NCBI RefSeq assembly: GCF_040222385.1
Contig: NZ_JAVKDF010000010.1
Location: 1-64,000 of the forward strand
DNA length: 64,000 nucleotides
Direction: 5' to 3'
Source: Imperialibacter sp040222385
GTDB taxonomy: Bacteria; Bacteroidota; Bacteroidia; Cytophagales; Cyclobacteriaceae
Below are positions 11,113-19,036 of this stretch, piece by piece. A program made the position numbers and the translations under genes. Positions within the stretch are counted from its first letter, which is position 1. Each line of letters starts with the position of its first letter. A model generated the notes under the pieces. That model searched no databases and was not told the origin of the DNA. It worked only from the letters and a program-made list of their open reading frames with translations.

Positions 11113-11460
11113 CTAGAAGGTCTTTAGCAGTTCACCCAATTCAGCAATGGCTTGAGTGGTAGTGCCGTCTACTTTGCCAACAAGTACCTTTATTTCGTCA
11201 GGCTTTTTCCCCTCTTTGGCAAGCGTTTCCAGCTCAAGTACATTAGCTTTTAGCTCCTCTATGCCCATAAATGCGATGGATGGCTTCATTTTATGGACTA
11301 TTCGTGCCAGCAGAGGCCAGTCTGAGGCATCGTGAGCGCTTTGCATTTCAGTCAAATTCTCTGGAATAGTCTCGATAAATGCCTCGATCATTTCTTTCAT
11401 GAATTCAGTATCTCCTTCACAAACTTTTTCCAAATAAGATAAATCTATTATGTTGGCCAT
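11113..11460 (-). CDS. Stand-alone HPt (histidine phosphotransfer) protein
   Basis: A 115-residue all-helical protein matching a single HPt domain. The likely phospho-accepting histidine is H56 in VHKMKPS, at the position of the usual AHxLKGS motif. A proline replaces the usual glycine after the lysine, as in other diverged HPt proteins. It has no kinase or receiver domain and no membrane segment, so it should shuttle phosphoryl groups in the cytoplasm. It has no kinase directly beside it; a single-domain receiver is encoded 1.2 kb away on the same strand (12686-13096), a possible partner by proximity only. Transcription ends at the shared terminator at 11051-11097. Confidence 0.85.
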   Translation of the reverse strand: MANIIDLSYLEKVCEGDTEFMKEMIEAFIETIPENLTEMQSAHDASDWPLLARIVHKMKPSIAFMGIEELKANVLELETLAKEGKKPDEIKVLVGKVDGTTTQAIAELGELLKTF

Positions 11461-11617
11461 ATTTTCTTTTTAGCTTTCCAAGTCTTTAAATTTAAGTAAA
11501 ACATTAGAAATACAGTGAGGTTTAAATGTTTGTTCGTAAAAGTGATGACTCATCGTTTTCAGTAACGCAAATTTTGATATTTTCGCATAAGACATTCATT
11601 TCAACAAACGATATCTA

Positions 11618-12085
11618 ATGATACCTGAATTTGAGAAACTTCGTGACGACGAAGTAGAAATTTTGCTAAAGGCACCTGCCTATGTATCGGTGCTGATTGC
11701 GGGCGCAGACGATAATATTGATAAGTCAGAGATTCAAAAGGCAATTCAGCTGGCTAAGGTGAAACAGCAGAAAGCAAGGGAGTCGCTGCTAGGCTACTAT
11801 AAGGTAGTAGGGGAGAGGTTTGAAAACGATTTTATGACCATGATAGAGGAGCTGCCTCACAACGCATCCGAGAGAGGGCCGGCCATCAACAGAGAACTGA
11901 AAAAGTTGAACCTCATTTTGCCAAAGTTAAACAAAACCTTTTCTACTGAATTTTATGCCAGTCTGAAGGATATTGCCAAGAAGATTGCTGAATCCTCTGG
12001 CGGCATTCTGGGATATTTGTCGGTTAGTTATGAGGAGGCCAAATTGATGGAGTTGACAATGATCAACGACCCGGCAAAGAAGTAA
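11618..12085 (+). CDS. Conserved-looking hypothetical protein, TerB-like helical
   Basis: 155 residues, no signal peptide, predicted mostly helical. The segment near residues 27-45 (IAGADDNIDKSEIQKAI) resembles the acidic loop-helix of TerB-type or EF-hand-like domains, but I do not recognise a family with confidence. It is transcribed divergently from the HPt gene and followed by a hairpin-plus-T-run terminator at 12108-12131. The start ATG at 11618 is the first in frame and gives a plausible soluble N-terminus. The function is unknown. Confidence 0.75.
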   Translation: MIPEFEKLRDDEVEILLKAPAYVSVLIAGADDNIDKSEIQKAIQLAKVKQQKARESLLGYYKVVGERFENDFMTMIEELPHNASERGPAINRELKKLNLILPKLNKTFSTEFYASLKDIAKKIAESSGGILGYLSVSYEEAKLMELTMINDPAKK

Positions 12086-12107
12086 AAACCTATTTGACAA
12101 TAAACAG

Positions 12108-12131
12108 CCCAGGCAGTCCCTGGGTTTTTTT
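12108..12131 (+). terminator. Intrinsic terminator abutting the rhomboid start codon
   Basis: Stem of 12108-12113 with 12119-12124 (cccagg/cctggg), followed by seven T residues (12125-12131). It ends the 11618-12085 transcript. The ATG of the next gene follows immediately at 12132. Confidence 0.8.
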
Positions 12132-12689
12132 ATGCTTAACGGAAAGTACATTCTTCCCCCCCTCAGGCTTGTCTTCTTAATGTGGGCTTTCTTTGCTGTG
12201 GAAAACTACGTGTCTATTGATCTTGGCTTTCTTGGCATTTATCCAAGGACGCTCCACGGATTGATCGGCATACTTACCGGCCCTATGATCCACGGTAGCT
12301 GGATGCACATCACATCCAATACACTCCCTTTACTTTTTTTAGGTGGAGCCCTTTACTATTTCTATGACAAGATAGCCACAAGGGTATTTCTCCAGTGTTA
12401 TCTTTTCACGGGGATATTTGTATGGTTGTTTGGCAGGCCTTTCTACCATGTTGGTGCCAGTGGATTGATATACGGGTTGGCTTTTTTCCTCATTTCGTTT
12501 GGTATTTTTCGGAAGGATTTCCAATCATTGTTCATTTCTATTGTAGTGGTGGTGCTGTATGGCAGCATCATCTATGGGATTTTCCCTTCGCGGCCGGGGG
12601 TGAGTTGGGAGTCACACTTGATGGGTGCCATTGTAGGTGTGACAACGGCGTTTACGTTGTCGAAAGTAAGATCAGTTTCCTCGTCCTAG
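12132..12689 (+). CDS. Rhomboid-family intramembrane serine protease
   Basis: 185 residues with about six hydrophobic segments. Rhomboid hallmarks are visible: HGSWMHITSN (residues 54-63, H59 and N63 lining the oxyanion region), GASGLIYG with nucleophile S110, and the catalytic histidine H162 in SHLMG. It cleaves transmembrane substrates within the inner membrane; the substrates are unknown. The length suits a minimal bacterial rhomboid without a cytoplasmic domain. The ATG follows a terminator T-run directly, so no ribosome-binding site of the usual kind exists unless transcription starts inside the hairpin region. A later ATG at 12183 would remove part of the first membrane helix and is less likely. 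The 3' end overlaps the convergent receiver gene by 4 bp. Confidence 0.9.
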   Translation: MLNGKYILPPLRLVFLMWAFFAVENYVSIDLGFLGIYPRTLHGLIGILTGPMIHGSWMHITSNTLPLLFLGGALYYFYDKIATRVFLQCYLFTGIFVWLFGRPFYHVGASGLIYGLAFFLISFGIFRKDFQSLFISIVVVVLYGSIIYGIFPSRPGVSWESHLMGAIVGVTTAFTLSKVRSVSSS

Positions 12690-13096
12690 AGTGGGGTAAG
12701 CGACTGCATGATCGACGTGACCTGCTCAAGGGTGATTGGCTTAGAAAAAAAGCCCTTTACAATATCAATTTCCTTTGCTCTTGCCCTGTCGGAGTTCAGT
12801 AGTGACGAGCTGATGACAAACACAGGTATTTTTTTGGCAAGAGATACCTGAAGATCTACGAAGCCTTCCAGAAACTCCCAGCCGTTTAATGTCGGAAAAT
12901 TCAAATCAAGAAGGATTACATCCGGCAGATTCTCAGCACTTTTCTTGTGGAGCATGATTTGCCTTAGGGCATCATAAATATCTTCAAAGTCCTCTATCCG
13001 ACCAATCGAAGGTTCCTTCTCACACAATTTTTTTGTTATGAAACGAAAAGATGGATCATCGTCTACAATGAAAACATGAAATTTCTTAGCTGCCAT
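12686..13096 (-). CDS. Single-domain response regulator (CheY-like receiver)
   Basis: 136 residues forming one receiver domain and no output domain. The acidic pocket is VDDD (D12-D14), the phospho-acceptor is D64 in LLDLNFP, the switch serine lies in ISSS (95-98) and the conserved lysine is K119 in SKP. The insertion around residues 50-57 is typical of Bacteroidota stand-alone receivers related to Rcp1-type regulators. It probably signals by protein-protein contact or as a relay intermediate, perhaps with the orphan HPt at 11113-11460 (inference from proximity). Confidence 0.92.
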   Translation of the reverse strand: MAAKKFHVFIVDDDPSFRFITKKLCEKEPSIGRIEDFEDIYDALRQIMLHKKSAENLPDVILLDLNFPTLNGWEFLEGFVDLQVSLAKKIPVFVISSSLLNSDRARAKEIDIVKGFFSKPITLEQVTSIMQSLTPL

Positions 13097-13140
13097 CCCC
13101 GGTCGATTATTACAGGCTCAGTGTCCTGATCAAATTGGCT

Positions 13141-13169
13141 AAAAAAAAGCCCTATCGCAAGATAGGGCT
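13141..13169 (-). terminator. Intrinsic terminator of the citrate synthase gene
   Basis: A 9-bp perfect stem (13148-13156 with 13161-13169) closed by a 4-base loop. On the minus strand it is followed by eight T residues (complement of 13141-13148). It lies 25 bp beyond the gltA stop. Confidence 0.92.
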
Positions 13170-13193
13170 AAGTTATTTTCAATAAAAACGATC

Positions 13194-14480
13194 TTATCTC
13201 TTACTAATTGGGACGTAGTTTCTTTCCACCTCTCCCACATATACTTGCCTTGGTCTGCCGATAGGCTCACTATTGGCTCTCATTTCCTTCCACTGAGCAA
13301 TCCAACCCGGAAGCCTTCCCAGTGCAAACATCACAGTGAACATTTCTGTAGGTATGCCAATGGCTCTGTAAATAATGCCACTATAGAAGTCTACGTTCGG
13401 ATATAGCTTTCTTTCTACGAAATAAGGGTCTTTCAATGCCGCCTCTTCCAACTCTTTGGCTATATCGAGCACCGGGTCATTCACACCCATTTTCGCCAGA
13501 ACATCGTCAGCAGCTTTCTTGATTATCTTGGCCCTTGGGTCAAAGTTCTTGTATACTCTGTGGCCAAATCCCATCAAACGGAAAGGATCATCTTTGTCCT
13601 TCGCTTTTTCAAGCCACTTTTTACTGTTGCCACCATCTTCTTTAATAGCTTCCAGCATTTCGATAACCGCCTGATTGGCACCACCATGAAGCGGGCCCCA
13701 CAGCGCATTGATACCTGCAGATACTGAAGAGTAAAGGCTTGCCTGAGATGAGCCTACAATTCGTACAGTTGACGTTGAACAGTTTTGTTCATGATCCGCA
13801 TGGAGGATGAGCAGTTTGTCCAAAGCGCTGGCAACTACGGGGTCAGCTTCATACTGATCCGCCGGAAGAGCAAACATCATCTTCAGAAAGTTGCCGCAGT
13901 AGTCGAGGTTATTGTCAGGGTAGATGACAGGATGCCCCATTTCGTTCTTGTATGCCCAGGCAGCAAAAGTGGGCATTTTGGCAATCAGTCTGATAATACC
14001 AAGGTTCACTTTGTCCCACGACCTGTTTGGGTCGAGAGATTCAGGGTAAAAAGCGGTAAGCGAACAAACCAATGAAGAAAGTACGCCCATTGGGTGGGCA
14101 TTGCTTGGAAACCCTTCCAGTATTTTCTTGATGTCCTCATGCACTAGTGTATGGTGCGTGATGTCTTTTTTGAAACTGTCGAAGGTTTCTTTTTTTGGCA
14201 GCTCGCCGTAAATGAGCAGGTACGCCACCTCAAGGAAAGTCGATTTTTCAGCGAGATCCTCTATTGGGTAGCCCCGGTACCTGAGAATGCCCAACTCTCC
14301 ATCGAGAAAGGTGATGGCTGACGTAGTGGAGCCCGTGTTTTTGAAGCCTTGATCAATGGTGATCAGCCCGCTTTTTGCTCTGAGGCTACTAATGTCGATT
14401 GCTTTTTCATTTTCTGAACCCTCAATCACAGGCATTTCGTAAACCTGGCCGTCGTAATGTATTTCAGCAACTTTAGACAT
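13194..14480 (-). CDS. gltA: Citrate synthase
   Basis: A 428-residue protein of the usual length for hexameric-type (type II) bacterial citrate synthase, which condenses oxaloacetate and acetyl-CoA in the first TCA step. Catalytic motifs are visible: the histidine in GPLHGGANQ, the histidine in GFGHRVYKNFDPRA and the aspartate in PNVDFYSG. HADHEQNCSTSTVR is also intact. The N-terminal beta-rich extension of about 50 residues is characteristic of the type II enzyme. The gene is monocistronic, with its own terminator downstream and an 80-bp gap to the preceding prohibitin-like gene. Confidence 0.98.
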   Translation of the reverse strand: MSKVAEIHYDGQVYEMPVIEGSENEKAIDISSLRAKSGLITIDQGFKNTGSTTSAITFLDGELGILRYRGYPIEDLAEKSTFLEVAYLLIYGELPKKETFDSFKKDITHHTLVHEDIKKILEGFPSNAHPMGVLSSLVCSLTAFYPESLDPNRSWDKVNLGIIRLIAKMPTFAAWAYKNEMGHPVIYPDNNLDYCGNFLKMMFALPADQYEADPVVASALDKLLILHADHEQNCSTSTVRIVGSSQASLYSSVSAGINALWGPLHGGANQAVIEMLEAIKEDGGNSKKWLEKAKDKDDPFRLMGFGHRVYKNFDPRAKIIKKAADDVLAKMGVNDPVLDIAKELEEAALKDPYFVERKLYPNVDFYSGIIYRAIGIPTEMFTVMFALGRLPGWIAQWKEMRANSEPIGRPRQVYVGEVERNYVPISKR

Positions 14481-14558
14481 TGATTCGAATAAATTTATAT
14501 GATACTAACGATAAATAATGCTGCCCTAAAATATGTAAAATTATTGGATCAGGAAAGA

Positions 14559-15383
14559 TCAATTATTTCCCAAAATAAGAGGGAGTCCGTCCTTTGCACT
14601 GCCAATAACTACAATTTTTGCGTTTGGCGAGTTGGCTAATTGTTGAGTGGCTTCAATGCCTCTCATCTTAAGCAACTCGTCCGTCAAACTGCTGTTAATA
14701 ATTTTGTTAGCGGCAGCTTCGCCTTCTGCACCAATTCGTTTACGTTCTGCCTCACTTTTTTCTCTGTCGAGTCTGAACTGATAGGCCAGTGCTTCCTGTT
14801 CTTGCTTCAGCTTATTTTCGATAGCAAGCCCTATTTGCTCCGGCAGTTTGATCGACCGGATAAGTAGTGCTCTCATTTGAATATAGTTTCCTTCAGCACC
14901 TAATACCGCTTCTGTTTCAGTTTTGATAGCGCCTTCTACCTCTGGCCTTTTGGTTGAGTAAATCTCTTCAGCCGAGAACCTGCCCATTACCTGACGAACG
15001 GTAGACCGCACCTCTGGCACAACCAGTCTGTTGACATAGTCTTGCTGGAAAGTCTCTTGTATATACCCGATTTTGTCGAACATTGGGTGAAATCTCACCG
15101 AGATATCGACGCTGATAGACAAACCGTTTCTGTCAAGCACATCGAGTGTTTCTTCCACTTGATTTTCGGTTACGTCATATACGAACAACTCATTGTAGGG
15201 TGCTTTCACATGGAAGCCTGGCATTTGAATATTTTCCTTGTCCATTCCTTTTCCAAATTTGTAAAAAAGAACTGCTCTTTCTCCTGGGCGTATTGTATAA
15301 AAAATACTTGATGAAAGATAGATGAGAAGAATGACTGCGATAAGTAAGACAACGATGACGGGGACAAAACGACGATTTTCCAT
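14559..15383 (-). CDS. Prohibitin/SPFH (Band 7) membrane protein
   Basis: 274 residues. One N-terminal membrane helix (about 7-30) is followed by an SPFH domain (about 30-190) that begins TIRPGERAVLFYKFGKG, and then an alanine/glutamate-rich coiled coil (about 190-235). These proteins form large ring assemblies or membrane microdomains and often act as scaffolds for membrane proteases such as FtsH. The closest general match by eye is the prohibitin group rather than HflK/HflC, because no partner gene is adjacent. It faces the intergenic region 15384-15689. Confidence 0.92.
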   Translation of the reverse strand: MENRRFVPVIVVLLIAVILLIYLSSSIFYTIRPGERAVLFYKFGKGMDKENIQMPGFHVKAPYNELFVYDVTENQVEETLDVLDRNGLSISVDISVRFHPMFDKIGYIQETFQQDYVNRLVVPEVRSTVRQVMGRFSAEEIYSTKRPEVEGAIKTETEAVLGAEGNYIQMRALLIRSIKLPEQIGLAIENKLKQEQEALAYQFRLDREKSEAERKRIGAEGEAAANKIINSSLTDELLKMRGIEATQQLANSPNAKIVVIGSAKDGLPLILGNN

Positions 15384-15689
15384 GGTTTGTGATACTCTTT
15401 AAATGTTATGCTTGATGAATTTTACCGAAAGGTAGGCAACTATATATCAATACACGTTTTATTACAATAAAATTCTGTTTGCTTCAAATAATTTGAGTGG
15501 TCATAAAAGATCATTCTGGATAAAATGAAAAATTTGTTTGCAAAAGGCCTTCCTTCATTATATCAAACTTCAGTTGAATCACGGAAAAGATAGCTGTAAT
15601 ATCTGACATTGAAAATGATAGTTGTTCGTTTTAGTTAACTTTCAATTACATTTAATGTTTGTGGAAAATCATCAAAGCATTTTTTTCGG
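15384..15689. other. AT-rich divergent intergenic region
   Basis: 306 bp between the divergent prohibitin-like and GH16 genes. It is AT-rich with several T-rich tracts and presumably holds both promoters. I see no ORF with coding character, no strong hairpin and no RNA gene. Confidence 0.6.
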
Positions 15690-16541
15690 ATGAAGAGTAA
15701 ATGGAGGTTCATAGTTGGTGCGGTGGCAGCCGCCGTCAGTTTGGTTGGGTATTGTGCCGATGCGCAGCGTTACAGGCTTGCGTGGTCCGATGAATTCGAT
15801 TATAAGGGGTTGCCGGACAGCACTAAATGGACCTACGATGTTGGGGATGGGTGCCCTGTGTTCTGCGGATGGGGAGGCTCTGAAGAACAATATTACACCT
15901 ACAAGCGAACCAACAATGCGAGAGTTGAGTCAGGCTATCTCGTAATTGAAGCACATCAGGAAAAATTTGGAGACGCTGACTACACGTCGGCCAGGGTAGT
16001 TACCCGTGGAAAGAACGAGTGGCTCTATGGAAAAATTGAGGTGAGGGCACGGCTCCCGGGTGGCTCTGGCACTAGTCCTGCCATATGGATGCTCCCTTAC
16101 TTCGACGACAGACCTGTGAAGTTACCTGAGGACGGGCAGTTGGACATCATGGTACATACAGGTGCTGAGCTGGACGTGATACACGGGATGGTTCACACTT
16201 CGGCTTATAATTTGTCTCTTGGTACCGAAAGAATGGGGCACATACAGCTAAGCTCGGTCGATAAGAGATTTCATACTTTCTCTATAGAGTGGACTCCCAC
16301 CAAAATCGAATGGTTTGTTGATGGGAAGAAGTACCACAAAGTGGTGGATGACGGTACAGGAAAAGATGGCTGGCCATTTTTTAACCCATTTTACCTTATT
16401 CTCAATTTGTCTGTAAGCCAGGGGCAGGGGCTAAAGTCTACTAACTGGCCTCAACGAATGGAAGTTGATTTTGTTAGGGTATATCAGCGAAAGCCTAAGA
16501 AACGTCCTCAGGGCGATGAGTTCATGGATGAAGGCTTTTGA
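15690..16541 (+). CDS. GH16-fold (laminarinase-like) secreted protein with lost catalytic residues
   Basis: 283 residues with a signal peptide (about 1-25, probable cleavage after CADA). The body is a GH16 beta-jelly-roll: an opening LAWSDEFD, a central PAIWMLP, and a late WPFFNPFYLILNLSVSQGQG that lines the sugar-binding groove. The family catalytic signature ExDxxE is here Q150-L-D152-I-M-V155: both the nucleophile and the acid/base glutamate are replaced, and only the middle aspartate remains. At base level, CAG and GTA are each one change from a Glu codon. By family rules this cannot work as a normal retaining glycosidase and may instead bind beta-1,3/1,4-glucan-type polysaccharide. Short acidic C-terminal tail, no T9SS domain. 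It is flanked by an unrelated convergent gene. Confidence 0.88.
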   Translation: MKSKWRFIVGAVAAAVSLVGYCADAQRYRLAWSDEFDYKGLPDSTKWTYDVGDGCPVFCGWGGSEEQYYTYKRTNNARVESGYLVIEAHQEKFGDADYTSARVVTRGKNEWLYGKIEVRARLPGGSGTSPAIWMLPYFDDRPVKLPEDGQLDIMVHTGAELDVIHGMVHTSAYNLSLGTERMGHIQLSSVDKRFHTFSIEWTPTKIEWFVDGKKYHKVVDDGTGKDGWPFFNPFYLILNLSVSQGQGLKSTNWPQRMEVDFVRVYQRKPKKRPQGDEFMDEGF

Positions 16542-16594
16542 TGAAGTATAGCCATTTATGTCAACATCACCCTATGTAAGAACCATACTGTTTG

Positions 16595-17179
16595 TTATTC
16601 TCTAGGAGGACTAAGCATAATATGTGCTCTGTGAGTGCCAGGGTTCATGATCCATGGCTGCCCTGCAAATTCGGGTTTTGTTGGAAGGCCGGTTGACTCA
16701 GAAGTTTCAAAAGGAACATACACCACATATCTTAAGTAGCCATTAACCACCTCACCGGAAGCCCAGGTAACATCGCCATCCTCAGCATTGTAAACATAGA
16801 GTGTACTGCCCCTGGGAATATTTATTTTCCCAGCTTTTGTTTCAGTTTCTCTGATGTCGAATATTTCCTGCGAGGTTTTGCCTTCCTTTTTTAATTCTCT
16901 GCCTCTCGCCATAAACGGATCGAGGTCCTTTTGATAACACGCCACATTGAAGCCTTTTGAATTGGGGTCGTCGGCGAGGCAAATTAGCCCATTTGTTCCC
17001 TCACGCAGGGTGATGAACTCTCCTGCACTATCGTACCCGTAAATTTTGGCTCCGTCCTTAAGCTCCGTTGGTGCGGCAAGCAAGGCTGTTTTCATTTGAA
17101 TATCTGATGAGGGAACGTCCTGACCAAAGCCACTGACGTAAGTAAGAAGTAAAAGACCAACAAGTGTAATCGTCTTCAT
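16595..17179 (-). CDS. Secreted hypothetical protein
   Basis: 194 residues from the ATG at 17179, chosen because it starts a clear signal peptide (MKTITLVGLLLLTYVSGFGQ). An in-frame upstream start at 17239 would put 20 polar residues ahead of it. The mature part has a beta-rich segment (GAKIYGYDSAGEFITLREG), a central charged helix and a C-terminal GTHRAHIMLSPP motif. I recognise no family. It converges with the GH16 gene and diverges from the histidine kinase gene across a 332-bp gap. Probably periplasmic. Confidence 0.78.
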   Translation of the reverse strand: MKTITLVGLLLLTYVSGFGQDVPSSDIQMKTALLAAPTELKDGAKIYGYDSAGEFITLREGTNGLICLADDPNSKGFNVACYQKDLDPFMARGRELKKEGKTSQEIFDIRETETKAGKINIPRGSTLYVYNAEDGDVTWASGEVVNGYLRYVVYVPFETSESTGLPTKPEFAGQPWIMNPGTHRAHIMLSPPRE

Positions 17180-17511
17180 AATTTTGATTTTTAGAGGATG
17201 CACAACCCTGGCGTAGGAGGAGTATGCCTGCTCATTCACTAGCCGCCAGGGGTTTAGTTAGGTGAATTTAGAAAAAACTTAGGTTATTATTGGCCTTGCT
17301 GGTTGTATTGTTTGTCGAAACACAATTCGTAATAAGGCCTCTAAGCAGTGTTGGGAGACTATCGGAGTTTTCATTTGTCGAATTTGGGATACGCTTAGGC
17401 ATCTTCCGGTCTTGCCATTCGTTAATTTCGTTGTACAATTAACTCCTTCCATCAATCTGAGTGAGGTTTTTTTATATTCAAAAATTCGCTTTTAGAAAGT
17501 AAAAACGTTGC
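17180..17511. other. Divergent intergenic region
   Basis: 332 bp between the secreted hypothetical and the histidine kinase. It is AT-rich near the kinase start (T-run near 17467) and presumably contains both promoters. I find no convincing small ORF or structured RNA. Confidence 0.5.
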
Positions 17512-18879
17512 ATGAGTATTTGGTCAAAGTATAAGGAGTTGGTAGCGTCAAGGCTATCAAATGGGTCTGTTCCTGATGTAAAGGGAGTTGACTACTGGCG
17601 TGATAAGCTGTTTCACGTTATAGTGGTTTACACATTGCCTGTGTGCATGATTGCCTATATACCAGCAATGATTCTATGCTACTACCTTGATCAGCCCTAT
17701 ATAGCATTTTATGACAGCCTGGCTGTAGTGTTAGTTGTGCTCGTTACATTTTCCAAGAAACTAAGTCTGCGTTGGAGAAAGCTCTTGTTTGTGGGCACAA
17801 TGTACCTATTGTCAATTGCCCTGTTGTTCTATATGGGTGTATACGGGCCTGGTCTTTTGTATCTGCTGTCTACAGTGATTTTTGTAAGTCTAATATATTC
17901 CAGCAAATTGGCATATTGGTGCATTGTAGTCAACACCACTGTCTGCTTGCTGTTTGCTCTTGCTATGCATCTGGAGGTGATGGACTCCGCTATGGTTAAT
18001 ATTTACACGCCAGAGGCCTGGTTGGCAGTGGCGTCAAATCAGGTATTGCTGAGTATCTTGTTTGCAGCCTCCATTCAGATATTAACTTCAGGGTTTAGCC
18101 AAACACTGGAGAAGGAGAGCTCGCTTAAGGAAAATATCAAAAATGAGGTGGTTGAGTCAGAAAGGCTTGTCAAAGAACTGAAAATCAAAAATGAGGAAAT
18201 GGAGCAGTTTACCTACATTGCTTCACACGACCTTCAGGAGCCTCTCAATACCATACTGGGAATCACCGAAATACTCAAGTTGCCGAGTTCGAAGAAAGGA
18301 GACAGAGACTTTGAAAAAAGCCTGGATTACATTTCTTTTTCTGTCGAACGATTGAAGACATTAATCAAAGGGCTTTTGGACTATTCCCGCATAGGAAGGC
18401 TATTGTCAGTGGAAGAAGTGAGGTGCGAAGAGGTCATAAAAAATGTTGCTGGTGACCTACACTCGGCGATTTCGGAAAGTGGCGCCAAGGTTGAGATTGA
18501 TGAATCAATAAGGCGGATGGATTCTGTAGCAGTTTTTCCGCTGGACTTCAATCAGTTGTTTCAAAATCTGATCAGCAATGCTATCAAATTTAGAAGCATA
18601 AACGTAAAACCAGTCATAGAAGTGTCAGTCAAAGAACGGGGTGATTTTTTTGAATTTTTAGTGAGAGACAACGGCATTGGCATAGACAAGGATAGCCTCG
18701 ACAAGATATTTATCATTTTTAAAAGAGCGCATAGTGATACTTCTTATCAGGGTACCGGAATTGGATTGGCATTCTGCAAAAAGATAGTGGAACTCCACGG
18801 CGGAAAAATCTGGGTAGAATCGTCAGCCGGCCGTGGGAGTAGTTTCTACTTCACAATCTCCAGGCACCTGGCAAAATAA
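17512..18879 (+). CDS. Membrane-bound sensor histidine kinase
   Basis: 455 residues. The N-terminal sensor has about five to six membrane helices (35-195) and no extracytoplasmic domain of note. A coiled coil (195-230) precedes HisKA with the phospho-accepting H239 in SHDLQEPLN. The ATPase domain carries the N box (QNLISNAIKF, N352 and N356), G1 DNGIGID (386-392), F box (around 400-405) and G2 GTGIGLAF (414-421). The H-box DLQEP is typical of phytochrome-like/HWE-adjacent kinases of Bacteroidota. No response regulator is encoded beside it; the receiver at 12686-13096 is the nearest. The input signal is unknown, but the membrane-embedded sensor suggests a membrane or lipid-soluble cue. Confidence 0.93.
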   Translation: MSIWSKYKELVASRLSNGSVPDVKGVDYWRDKLFHVIVVYTLPVCMIAYIPAMILCYYLDQPYIAFYDSLAVVLVVLVTFSKKLSLRWRKLLFVGTMYLLSIALLFYMGVYGPGLLYLLSTVIFVSLIYSSKLAYWCIVVNTTVCLLFALAMHLEVMDSAMVNIYTPEAWLAVASNQVLLSILFAASIQILTSGFSQTLEKESSLKENIKNEVVESERLVKELKIKNEEMEQFTYIASHDLQEPLNTILGITEILKLPSSKKGDRDFEKSLDYISFSVERLKTLIKGLLDYSRIGRLLSVEEVRCEEVIKNVAGDLHSAISESGAKVEIDESIRRMDSVAVFPLDFNQLFQNLISNAIKFRSINVKPVIEVSVKERGDFFEFLVRDNGIGIDKDSLDKIFIIFKRAHSDTSYQGTGIGLAFCKKIVELHGGKIWVESSAGRGSSFYFTISRHLAK

Positions 18880-19036
18880 TCACTAAACTACCTTAAAGTT
18901 ATTTTTTGAAGTATTTCTCTTTTGGATCAACCGTAGGCAGACCGCCCATCCTTTTTATATAAATATTTGAAGGAAATTTTACGTTTTACCAATCCGCAAC
19001 TACTAGTTTCGTGCGTATATAGGATTGAATCCTATT

